Assembly: GCA_964036155.1 (NCBI GenBank)
Contig: OZ038422.1
Location: 2,875,201-2,939,200, forward strand
DNA: 64,000 bases
DNA from: Diploscapter coronatus
Taxonomy: Eukaryota > Nematoda > Chromadorea > Rhabditida > Rhabditidae
Reading direction: 5' to 3'
Shown here: positions 25,658-36,945 of the stretch, one piece after another
How positions within the stretch are numbered: the first letter of the stretch is position 1
Layout: every line of letters begins with the position of its first letter
Program-made: the position numbers and the translations under genes
Notes under the pieces: generated by a model
Database searches by the model: none
What the model saw: the letters and a program-made list of their open reading frames with translations, nothing else
What the model was told of the DNA's origin: nothing

Positions 25658-25719
25658 CTCTCGGGCTTTCAGAGCTCGATTTTCCCGTTGGTTTTGTGCC
25701 GGGGAAAACTGAAAGCCGA
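25658..25719. repeat. Compact hairpin
   Basis: CTCGGGCTTTCAG and TTTTCCCG on the left pair with CGGGGAAAA and CTGAAAGCCGAG on the right, around a short GTTGGTTTTGTGC loop. It sits just after a T/C-rich tract. It may be a small foldback element or a structured RNA segment. No gene is recognised at this position. Confidence 0.5.
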
Positions 25720-28700
25720 GACGGCGAAATGGAAAGGAAAACCGCCACCAGAAAAAGACGAGGAAAATTGGACTGTTTGCTTTGTTTCGAAGCTGAGACA
25801 AAAATCGAAGCGGAATGACGAAAAAGTGAAGTTTACAAGAAATACACGAGAGGCTAATATTTTATCTACTATCACTTGATTTACCTAGAATGGCTAAGAT
25901 AATTAGGAGACCATTATTGCTATCGGAATTGAAGAAGCATATACTCGAAAAGAGACGATTCTTCCAGTTATCACAAGAAACACTAATGCAAATCCATTAT
26001 CTCAAGGTGATTACTTTGGATTTGCGTAAAATAAGATCAACTCGAAAACAGCAGCTTATTATATAGAATATCAAGTTAGTCTATGAAATTTTGCGAGGCC
26101 TTCAAAATCGATAGCATTTGTATGGAAACTAAATGCACTTCAGGATCTGACCAAAACCTGGTCAAACCCTCTGCAATTTTTCGCTCTTTGCTAGAATCGT
26201 ACAAAATCTGCATACTTTTGCAGACAAGTCCAGGAAGATGACCACTCTGAGGACGCGGGACGAAGATGCCCTCGGGGCAAATTGGGCGAGCGGTCCGAGG
26301 ATGGGGGCTGGCCGGCGCAAAAATTGAGGAGAGCATCGAGGAAATGTCCTACGAAAATTGAGAAGTGGTGCGGGCAGACGCTCGTACGAAAATTGACGAG
26401 AGCCTCGGAAGATGGAAATGAAGTGCGACGCGCAAAGACCGCGGTGAGAATGCGTGAAGTAATGCCCAACAAATAAGGACGTAAGATTAGAAATATTCGA
26501 GGATACGGGATTTATTGAGATTCGAGAAAAGGGTTTTCCAGTTCTTGAGGATGGAGTTTGCATTTTGGATTGTGAAGTTTAGCTTCAATTTCAAGTTCGG
26601 GCTAACATCTAAAAAGTTGAAGTCTTCTTGAGGTTGATAATGGAGATAGTCTTCTAGAATGTTCACAAAATTCCATGTTAAAATCGATAAAAGGTGATGA
26701 TAAGAGCACCTTTTTCTCTAAATTTAAGAAGCTCTTTGATAAAACGAGAAATATTATGATTATTTAGAGACGCGAGAGACGATGAAAACTGGACAAAATA
26801 GGGGATTGCGATGAAGGAAGAGCATGGAAGCCCCAAAGGTGCACAAATAGAGTCCCCCGAAACGAGCCGAATCGACTGCTTTTCGCATATTAAAATGATG
26901 CAACCCTAGGAGAACATTGCGAAAATTTCATTATTTAACAAGAGGTTCGGATAGGGAAATTGTAAAATTTATAAAATTGCGGAAGAATAGTAGAGTTTTC
27001 ATAATATTGATCAGGGATATTGATTATTTGATCCTATAAGATCTAGGTTTCTGATTAAATGACTAAATTAATGATAACCTAAGAGCATCGCAAGAACTGC
27101 ATTGTTCAAAAAAGAGGTTCGAATAGAGTTTGTAAATTGTGGGGAATTGGTAGAGTTCGAGGAACGATGATTATGACGGCTATTTGGAAATCTCGAGAAT
27201 GTTATTTTACAGTCGTCAAGACTCAGGAAAATCGTTTCAAGAATATATCGTCAAAATTTCGAAAATTTTGAAATATTGACTTGAATTTTCTAAATCGATA
27301 GAATTCCGAAACAAATTTGTTATGATAAGTCTAGATGCCAGTCTCCTAAATCTCCCTATCATAAGTGTTCTCTCTTGCAGTTTCTTTGCTCATCCTCTGC
27401 CAGTCTGTCGTATTTTTGATGATCCCCACACTCGAATATGTTTGCGCTACCAATAAATGTCATCGCTAAAGGCATTGTTTTGGTTATGGAGAGGGGAAAG
27501 GGAGGGATTATCAATTTCTCGAAAATATTCAATAACTTTTATATACGTTTTAACATTATTTAGCAGAAATGATGAAGCTTTAAATAAATAATGAGTTGAG
27601 TCCCTTGCGTCCAATGTAAAAACGAAGAAAACTGCAAAAAGTAGACATTTTTCCTGACACAACCAATAAGTTCACCGTATCCGTTTCACAATTAGGACTA
27701 TCAAATTTCATTCCGAAAAGAAAATAATTGCAAAGACGAAATCGTACGGATATTCAATGCTCAAAATATCCTATTACAGGATCGATCAACGATGAGTTGG
27801 TTTACAAAATGTAAGAATTTTGATGCTCAATTTCTCTCGATAAAACACAAACACCTGTAATTGAGCAAACAGACATGATTTTTCCCGAATCAAAATCGGT
27901 TTTGTCGATCGAATGGGAAGGCAGAATTAAGTAAACATTCCATCGAGTTACTACTCACAAAGCATGTAATTCCACAAGGCAGAATTTTGTTGTTGATGAA
28001 GCCTAAATCTATCGAGATTTTTCCCGCAAATGAAGGTAATTTTGAGACATATAGTGTACAAGAGCAGAAAACATTGTCTTTTCTTTGATTTATTACGAAT
28101 TATAGTTACCAACAAAGAGAAAAGATTCGAAAGCTAGAGGCTTCATATTTGATATTGTGTGACTTACAAAGGAGTGAAGCCTAACTTGGGATGCTTTGGA
28201 ATTTCATTAATAGTGCAAACCGAATTCACAAAAATGAAATTTCGATGTTATAGAAAAAAAAAACTTATAGGTTTCATTGTAAACCAAGCAATTTTAGGAA
28301 TAATAAATGATAATTCTGTGTGTGCTCTCGTTAAATAAAAACTTCATAATTTCGAAAAAAAAAAAAATCAACCACTCTAGAAAAAAAGCCCTTCACTAGG
28401 CAAATCCAGGAATTTTCAGAAATGAAAAAAATCTCTGCTATTCCCGAAAACAACTACCGATTAAGTCTCGGTGATGTTTTGGCGCAATTGCCAATTTGCC
28501 CCCAATCTTGCCCATTTTTGGCCCATCTGTTCAGTTCCCTGATCCTCCTTTCCTTTCCTTTGGCAGGGCTTCTTTGGGGTCTTCCTTTGTCCTCCAACTG
28601 CCTATTAGCCTGACAGCCAACAAAGCGAGGGAGGGGGGTGTTGTCCGATTTGACATAAACAATCGTCGACGACGAAAAGTGACCGGGAGGAATTTTGGGG

Positions 28701-30602
28701 AGAAAATATTTAATGTTTCAGAATTTTACGAATGTGAATAATAAAAATTCGCGCCGAACATTGTGGTTGCAGATATTTTCAAACTTTCAAATTATTATTA
28801 TTATCCAATATCTATGGGTTTCTCATCCTAATATTGAACAAAAATAAGCTACGAATCGATCTGTGTTCAAGATTTTACAAGTATAAGCCGAAATTTTTAT
28901 TTAAAGTAGCCCATCCATTTCATTAGGGACAATAGTAATAAATAAAGTTTTGAAGACAATAATGTCAGTACATTTTACTAATTACACTTACCTAATTATT
29001 CGACAAAACCAAAATTCCCTATAATGATCATTTGACTTTGAGTGTTGTCCGTGTATTTTGTTCGTTCTCAAGCTATGTTGCGGTTGCATGAATGCATATT
29101 TTCAATTTACTGGCATGAAACATGGGAGTAATGAAGAGTAACCGCTACACGTGCGATGTGTGGATATCGATACTAGTCATACACATAATTAGGCGATCAA
29201 AGCACAAGGCAGAAAGCCAGAAAGTGAAGAGAACGCTTCGGCGAATTAGAATATGCGAATTAGACTAGGAGCATGAGACGTTAGAAAGTGGAGACTGGTC
29301 ATTTGACCTATATAGTTTGTGTAAGTGAGAGTATGTTATAACTGGCCATTTTCTATGAAGTTGGCAGTAGCTAGGGTTGGTTATTACTTCGACATATAAT
29401 TTCTGAAATATACTCTAGTTTTATCTAAAAACTGAAAATTGCCCTGATCCCCTAACCAACATACTTATGTGTGTAAGTATTAATTTACTTATCGTCATTT
29501 TCACTATATCTATGTAGGTTGATGATACTAGTCATAGTTTAGATCGTGTTGATTTGAGACTTTTTAAACATGATTCATATGGATATGGGGCACTTGTTTT
29601 GTATAAGTATGAGTATGAGAACAGAATATTACAACTGATATCTACGTTTTTATGATGTTAACATTTACGCGTTCAGTACCACTTTGGAGATTTATATTTG
29701 AAATATTTCGAGCCTCATATATTATCGCTAGGATTTTATCATACCCACATCTTTCATAACTCTGATGAAACTCTGAGGGTATTTTTCACCTGATTATCTC
29801 AAGCCTCAAGCATAATTTTCAATAACATTTCCAATTCATATAAAATTTTAATCGACGAAGAAATATTTTTAAATATTTCAAGAAATATCTTCAACTATAA
29901 CCAACGAGACTGCATTGTTTGTGCGTTGATACGAAATTTTCAACAAAATAATAATTGGGATTACTGTAACGCGAAGATCTCTAATTTTTATCATTTTTAT
30001 GCGCTCGAAACTTCTGTCTCAATTAAAATCTTCCATTTTACAAACACGGTTTCTAATAACACATTTTTTATCAATTTTACAAAAAGGCATCGAACTTTCG
30101 GTTTTAATTATTATCAAATCTCGTTTTTAGGATAGTTTTATTACGATTTCCAGATGCATTATGTGGCACGCACCGAGGTGTATTCGCGAGATTTAAACAT
30201 TTCCTTCAAAAATAGCCCATATTTTGAAGGCATAATCAGTCTTCATCAAGCGCAGAGGTAATTAATTACAACACCTAACGAATTGGAGTGGCCCCACCTG
30301 ATTAAGTAGCGGCGGCGAAAAAATTTAATAAAAGTTCAATTCATTTTTCGATGATCATACTTTTAACGAGAAATGAAAAGCGCGTTACCAATTTTAGCTC
30401 TCATGAATTTTAAATCACCGCCGGCATTTCAACGAAACCAGAGTGCCGCCGAAAAATTTTCTGGTTTACAGTAGGTGAAAAGTCTAAAACTTAGCGAAAG
30501 TTTTAAAATAGCTACACATCATTTTTAGTCTAAAAAAGAAGAGAGATCATTAAAATTTTCGAAAGGTAGACCAAAGACATGGTTTAAAATGTTGAAATTT
30601 AG

Positions 30603-30750
30603 GGCTCCTAGAAAAAGACACCGGGACACCAGTTAGAAAAAGACACCACTTTTTTCTTTTCGTCTCTTGCTTTCTCATACTATTTCTTAGAAAGGGTGAT
30701 GTCTTTTTCTAACTGGTGTCCCGGTGTCCTGGAGTCTTTTTCTATGAGCC
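30603..30750. mobile_element. MITE with near-perfect long inverted repeats and 8-bp target duplication
   Basis: The ends are GGCTCCTAGAAAAAGAC on the left and the reverse complement of GGCTCATAGAAAAAGAC on the right. Inside them a further GACACCGGGACACCAG and TTAGAAAAAGACA block is repeated inverted on both arms. Flanks 30595-30602 and 30751-30758 are both AAATTTAG, an exact 8-bp direct repeat. That length is typical of hAT-superfamily insertions. The element is 148 bp and has no coding capacity, so it would be mobilised in trans. The high arm identity points to a young insertion. Confidence 0.88.
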
Positions 30751-31824
30751 AAATTTAGAATGTAGAAAGGAAAATTCGAAATTTGTACTTATTTAGGTAT
30801 GTCTTCAATTCCTGTCAATCAAAGTGGTAACATTTTGTATTCAGGAATTTTGACAGCGACATTTAATTAAATGTCATACTGTAATTCCTAAAGAAGAATA
30901 TAAGAGTTCGAAGTAAAGATCGACATTTTTTACACAAAGTTATTTTTATTCACTCTTTCCTTACTGGTTAACAAACCGCAAAATTTTAACGATTTTTTAG
31001 AAATCTTTAATCGCTCTTGCTTCAATGACTGATAAAATCGTGAGATTTTTCAAGAGCGTTAAAATGATTCAAGAACTTTTGAATTTAATGCTCATAAAGC
31101 GAATATTTTAAACAAATCCTTTTAAAGCATTTGTATGTTTCAAAAGAAAGTGTCAGAAAAATTATTTTAATTAATGATAGAATTCTGAATTCTACCTTAA
31201 TAATATAAATATATAGACGTATCTTTTTATCGTAGAATCTACCAATAGAAGAATTGAGTTATATGAATATATAATCGTGATTACTTATCTTATCATACCC
31301 CAAATCATCATAAAATGATGCCATCAGATCTTAATGATTGCATTCTCAAGAAAATGTTGTTAGAATTACGCATTTCGCCAAAAATTGGCTTTTTGTAGAA
31401 TTTGAATCTGAAATTACGTACTTCAAAGAAGTTTCACGAACCATTCTCGCATAGTGCCTACACTCGTGACGATTCAAATGCGTATGCACTTTTTAGCATA
31501 TTATTCTCTTATTTCAATTATTGCACAAATCTGCTGACATTAGTGGCCACAAAAACGAAGCTGCATATGGCCCTGCTGAAAAATTTCGACCTTCGATGAA
31601 AAGCACCCGGTTTGCGCCTAATTTTATACAACAAGAAAAGTCAAAAATCAAGCACTATCATATCAAAAATTGACATTTCACGCAGCGCTACGTTGTTCAG
31701 GTGAAATTTTTGACGATTCGCCGAAAAGCGATCGGCTGAACTTTAATTGGCATATGCGCGTAGACACCTCGCATAAAGGGTTTGAAATCGAAATAAAACC
31801 CCTAAAATCTTCAAGATTAACGTT

Positions 31825-31955
31825 GCGTCCTATCTCTAGCGGTAGAAAAATCTTTTCTTTCTCCAGGTTTTCATGCTATCTCTCTTTTCTTCGCCTAGAA
31901 ATAGCGTGAAGAAAATATAGATGAAAAGATTTTTCTGTAAAGAGAGGACAGTGCG
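31825..31955. repeat. Imperfect foldback element
   Basis: The left arm (TCCTATCTCT, GTAGAAAAATCTTTTC) pairs with the right arm (GAAAAGATTTTTCTGTA, AGAGAGGA). The loop contains CTAGAAATAGCGTGAAGAAAA, a version of the core shared by other foldbacks in the window. No clear target duplication was found. Confidence 0.6.
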
Positions 31956-33092
31956 ACTAGAGCTAAATGTAATTTTAAAGAACTAAGGGTTAAAAGTGGC
32001 TGATATATTTGAGCTTGGGTGTTCTTTTGCGCTCATTAAAACGCGTAGGGGCGTGAGATCTACGCTATGAAATTTTCAATTATTGTCATTAGTAAAGTCG
32101 GAAAGATTTCACCTGCTCATTTTTACCTGCATATTTTGCAAATGGGATAACAGTTCTAATAAAGGAAGTCAAAAAAGAGTGATCGGAAAAAATCATTCCC
32201 GATAAAAATAACTTCCCTCGCCGAGAAACTTTCTTGGTATTCAAGAGATCGGCTCGGATATAAAAGCAATCAAAATCAAGTAGGAGAAAGTCTAGAGTTT
32301 ACTTAAAGATCTTCAAACCTGAATTCCTATTTTAGCAATTCGACGAGTCAAAGTAAGCTATTATTTTCCTTTTTTACATTGTTAGGTAATAGAGACTTTG
32401 AAAACGTTCTGCAAGCAATATTTTTCTTGAAAATAACTGCTTTAGCAAACAACCCCTCAAGAAATACCAGCTTTTTCCGAAACTAATTTATAGTGCATTT
32501 ATCCGGAAACATTTTTTTAATGTTTTCAAAGTTCTTAATCTAATACACGCTATACTGGCAAGCTAATTTATTCCCTTATACCATAGATTAGTGCGCCTAT
32601 CCAATAAACCTACACTTTAATCATTATTTAATTGTTTGCATGCAATATCTAATTATAGTACAGTACCATATGAGTTTGTAAGAGGGGTTAGTCTAATATT
32701 CGCCGGCATCATTACTCGATGCTATAATTATACAAGGGGCCGAGCCCAGAGGAAGCACTCCCATGGAAAACTTGTCTGGCTCTAGGGCATGAGAGCAGCA
32801 TTTTATATCATCAACCTCTGAATATTCAAGTCCGGATATAACTTTGCTCCCCAATTTTTACTGTAATTTGAAAAGCTATCTTGTAGTGGTATTAGAAAAT
32901 GGCTTAGACTAAGCTTGAAAGCGAATACTGTTTACTTTTGTACGATGGATGTTTTTTTTTTTTTTTTTTTTTTTAATTTTCGAATGTTGCCTTATTTTTA
33001 TAATCCGCAAGTCCTAAGTATTTGGGTTAGGTTTAAGAAAATTTGCGTAATAGCCAAAAATTAGTAAATAAAACTGATTTTTATAAAATCAC

Positions 33093-33217
33093 CAGGACCG
33101 CGCGAAATTTCGATTTCGACTTCGTGAGATCTGAAATTTGGTCATTTTTCAGGGAGAAAAATTTCGACTTCGATTTTGACTTCAAATTTTTCAAATTTAG
33201 AATTTCGCGTGGTCCTG
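33093..33217. mobile_element. hAT-like MITE with 7/8 matching target duplication
   Basis: The terminal repeats CAGGACCGCGCGAAATTTC and (reverse complement of the right end) CAGGACCACGCGAAATTC start with CAG, as many hAT ends do. Flanks are AAAATCAC (33085-33092) and AAAACCAC (33218-33225), identical at 7 of 8 bases. The interior repeats TTCGACTTCG-like units. The element is 125 bp and non-coding. Confidence 0.78.
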
Positions 33218-34824
33218 AAAACCACGTCATGAATAGGCCTGTGTTTTATAGCTGGATTATTTTCAGTCGAGAACTCAATCCGATTATTTTGACTGAAAAC
33301 GACTATTCTTAAAATCCATTATAATATTAAATTTTTGTTGACCAATATTCACCAGCTTCTAAAATTATTAATCTAGAAAAAGTGGCCTTCGATAATTTAC
33401 TGGGGTCTGGATCTGAATTTCAAGATTTCTCCGAAGATGTCTATCGTTTTAAAGACCTCTTGTATTTCACATCCACATCCACTTTTTTTTCTTTTTCCTA
33501 CCTTCCTTACTTTCTTCTCAAAAAGTGAGTATGGAACACAAAAGGTTCGTTTTAAATCTTGGTTTTGGAAAAGTCTTATTTCTAAAATTCAAAGATAAGG
33601 TTTGGGTGAGCATTTTTTACAAAAATTCGAGGCTATAATGCATGCAGATCAGAAAATTCATTAAATTTTCCATCCCTGAGTTTAGAGCTGGATATTATTT
33701 CGAATCAGCCTTATTATATCACTCAAGTCAGATGGGTTTGATCTTCAAAAAATCACATCTTACGTGTTTTTATATGTTTTCAAATCCGAATTCCGAAAAT
33801 GTCAAGCCGATTTTCAGGCTCAGAACATCATCTGCAAATTCGGAAGAATTTTGAATAGTCTTATTTTTAATCTCGAAAATCAGCAAAGCCCGCATATTAA
33901 ATGGTGCAGATTTTACGTACGATAATCGGATAAAACTTTTCGGTGAGATGGCTCATAGTTGGTCGATAGCTCTGCCTAAATTTTTGCAAAATACGTATAA
34001 TAGACGGAAAATGATGGAATAAAACTTGAAAACACATAATTTAGAGGTGGAACAGGAATCTTTTAAGGAATTTAGTTATGATTTGCGCATGACTTCGATA
34101 CTAAATACACAATTTTTTAAATTTGATCGTAAAACATATCAAAAGATACCAAATCTCGAGGGATACGAGTATTCGCTAAAATCTTAATGGCATTTTCCTA
34201 ATCAGACCGATCGTTTTTCGAAATTCCCTATTATCGAAAAAGCCTTTTAACCGACATTAGAATTTTGTGGTTTTCTAACCACTAAAAATAACTGTGCACC
34301 AGACATTACAGATAACCTCATTTTTTACGACACTGGCACTGCAGCGTCAAATTCTTTAATATCTGCTGTGCACCACTTTGCACACCTTCCAGATTTCGAT
34401 AGCAACAGTATTCCAAATTAAATTATTAAAACTTGCAAAAATTCCCGCGATCTGCGTCTGATCTTCTAACTACGCTACTTTCTCTTCGAAAATAAATTTA
34501 GTGATCACCTTCATAACATTTAGTAAAAACCTTCCTTATCATCGCGATTTGCAATTTCTTCCGCAAATTAACTTCGCTTTACGCTAGAAAATGAAATTCA
34601 ATGATTTCTCCTTCTCGAGAATTCATGTGGAAAAGTGCAAAAATAAACGGCTCCTACATTTTTTTTTAAATTCGAAAATGAAATTATCCATGGCGCATGA
34701 TTAAATTTTCAATTTGGAGTAAGTAGGTTCGAAAATTAACAGTTTGAGGTATCTGGATAAGCCCTTTGTCTGATAAAAACTTAATAAAATTTGATCAAAG
34801 TTATGGATTAGTTTCAAATTTTGG

Positions 34825-34921
34825 GGCGACTTGTAAAGTTCGTAAAATAGAAGGGTAGTAGTGTCTCTAAATACATACGCACTATTTCTCTGCTACTACC
34901 CTACGAACTTTACAAATCGCC
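34825..34921. mobile_element. hAT-like MITE with exact 8-bp target duplication
   Basis: The ends GGCGACTTGTAAAGTTCGTA and GGCGATTTGTAAAGTTCGTA (right end, reverse complement) differ at one base; GGGTAGTAG follows on both arms. Flanks AATTTTGG at 34817-34824 and 34922-34929 are identical. The element is 97 bp and non-coding, and its loop carries the reverse complement of GAGAAATAGTGCG. Confidence 0.85.
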
Positions 34922-36945
34922 AATTTTGGTTATGATATATTCGAATATCGACAATGAAACCAATATCCAACTTCATTGACACAGATAGTACTGTAATTTT
35001 TGATGCATAATATCACGATTTTTAAAGATTACTTTCAAATTACAGTAGCCAAAAATCTACTACACCCTTTAAATCCTCCCGAAATTATTTGAACAATTTT
35101 AGCCTGATTTCTTAAAAGTGCACGGATCACTAGCTTCAAACTGGCACTGAAAAGGAACGCATTCGCTCGAATTCGAAATTTACCGTAGACCTTCTTTGCC
35201 CCGCTCCTCTGGTTAATTATGCGAAAGAATTCTCTTAAAATTGCCGCAATTCTCGGGCTTTTTATTATGTCCTTGATAAATTTGTACTCCAATTCATTTT
35301 TATCGCGACTAGCACTGCATTGTCGCGTGTTTTTGCAGCCATGAAAATTTCATTCCTCATTTCCCAGACGCCTACTTCCGGTGCTTAGACTCATTTGGTG
35401 AATATACAGGATGATTCCCTTGCCCCTTGCGGATATGACATTTGAATTTTGACGGGAAGAGAAGAGCCTGCAAATTTTGAGAGCGGATTTCTCACGGCTT
35501 CCGAAATGATACTCATTGGCCCCTAGGATTAGCCAGGATGGTGTTGATCCGATGAGCATTTTTGAAAGTTTGTTTTGCTAATGTAAACTCTTTCTGTGTA
35601 ACTTCAACATAAATGTGAAGTTGGAGTGAAGACATGGTGAAATGTCAAGTTATTACCCAGTAGTTTGTCAATCGTAGGATTTTTAAGATACAATAAGTCT
35701 CAATTTTATGGGTGATCAAATTAGAAAATGAAACTTTCATTCGCTTTCCTTATCTATTGCTATATAATTTCTCCAATGTCAATTTCCAAATCATAAACCA
35801 ATTCCTCACATTCTTTTTTCATTTCTCTAGGATTTAACTTCTCAATCTCATATAATCCTAGATCGTTCTAACGTCTTTAGTTTTCAAATGATCAAATTAA
35901 CACATTTTGCTAGCATACACGGTTAAGCAAATTCATCATGAATGCAAGAAATTTTTTTGTCTGCCTAAAAACGCGACCAATGGTCTATTCACTTGGCCAC
36001 GCCCCTATTTCTAAGGTTTAAAAAGCAACGGTTAATAATTAGCTTCACCGTATGTTTTAAAATTCCATCTTAGCTATGCATTTTTTCAAACCGACTTTAA
36101 ATCATAGAACCCATCCTTTTATAAAATGTTATGTAGGCGATTTTAGAACCATAAAAAACCTATTTTAAAATCAGCTACTTTTGAATATACTTGTTAAGAT
36201 GCATAGATATCCTCTCTATTTTTAAAGATGTATGATTCTAATTTTGCCAAGATTATTAATACTGTGACATCTATAATAATCTCGCTCCGTAATAGGGGGT
36301 TTATCTTATACAAAGAAAGTCAAGCTATATCTCATGGGCTATTACCTATGCAAACTTGATAATGATAATGTCTTTTTTCGTATCGTCTCCTAGAGTCTAT
36401 TTAAATTAAGGCACTTTCTTGTCTGAGCTCCAAAGTAATCAGCCTTCTTATATAAGTTATCATCTTTTATCTAGCTTGAAATGCAATTTATCTGACTCAT
36501 TTTACAATGATTTCATTTCACTCCAAATGAGCATCTCGATTGTTTCAAATGAGATTATTTTTTTTTGAAAATTGTTTGCTCATTAAGCCGAACTATTCCC
36601 ATTTTAGTGAAACATCGTCATTTAATTGTCTTTAAACTGCGACTTCGAATATAAATTCCGATCTTTCACTTTTCGATTCAATTCAATTTTCTTGAAAACT
36701 CACATTAGTCTGGAACCTGCATAATAATGATCTGAAACTTCGCTGACTTGAATTCTCAATTTGGCTCAATTTAAATTCACTCTATTAGTTCAAGTGAAAT
36801 TTTCTAGTCGCTCGTTTTTCAAGTGACTTATAATTATCGCATATATTAGTCGCTATTTTCGGAATTATCGTAATTTTCTCGTTACGTATATAAAAATGAT
36901 CGAAATTTCAGGTCACTTATCGCGTGTTCAAAAGTATTCGCAAAA

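Larger units (their letters stand above)
13932..36945. other. 23-kb region without recognisable exons
   Basis: I found no chain of exons with consistent phase and splice sites here on either strand. What is present: strong foldback elements at 19226, 25658, 30603, 31825, 33093 and 34825; degenerate direct duplications at 15952/16112, 22494/22639 and 23714/23835; long A/G-rich tracts on the + strand (for example 14820-14912, 15560-15900, 20560-21150 and 21770-21915); a T/C-rich tract at about 25320-25660; and a GC-richer patch with a repeated motif at 26220-26470. A very long first intron or outron, or a non-coding RNA gene, cannot be excluded. Confidence 0.55.

Noticed and set aside
28422..28741. 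Two overlapping + strand open frames in a GC-richer patch
   Set aside because: The frames overlap and compete, neither has splice support, and neither resembles a known protein.
32951..32975. Poly-T run, considered as a retroposon tail
   Set aside because: No adjacent reverse-transcriptase or gene-derived sequence and no target duplication; treated as a simple homopolymer, like the A runs at 38489 and 44742.
35035..35292. 85-codon - strand open frame with a basic, helical look
   Set aside because: No recognisable family and no neighbouring exons; plausible by chance over this length of sequence.
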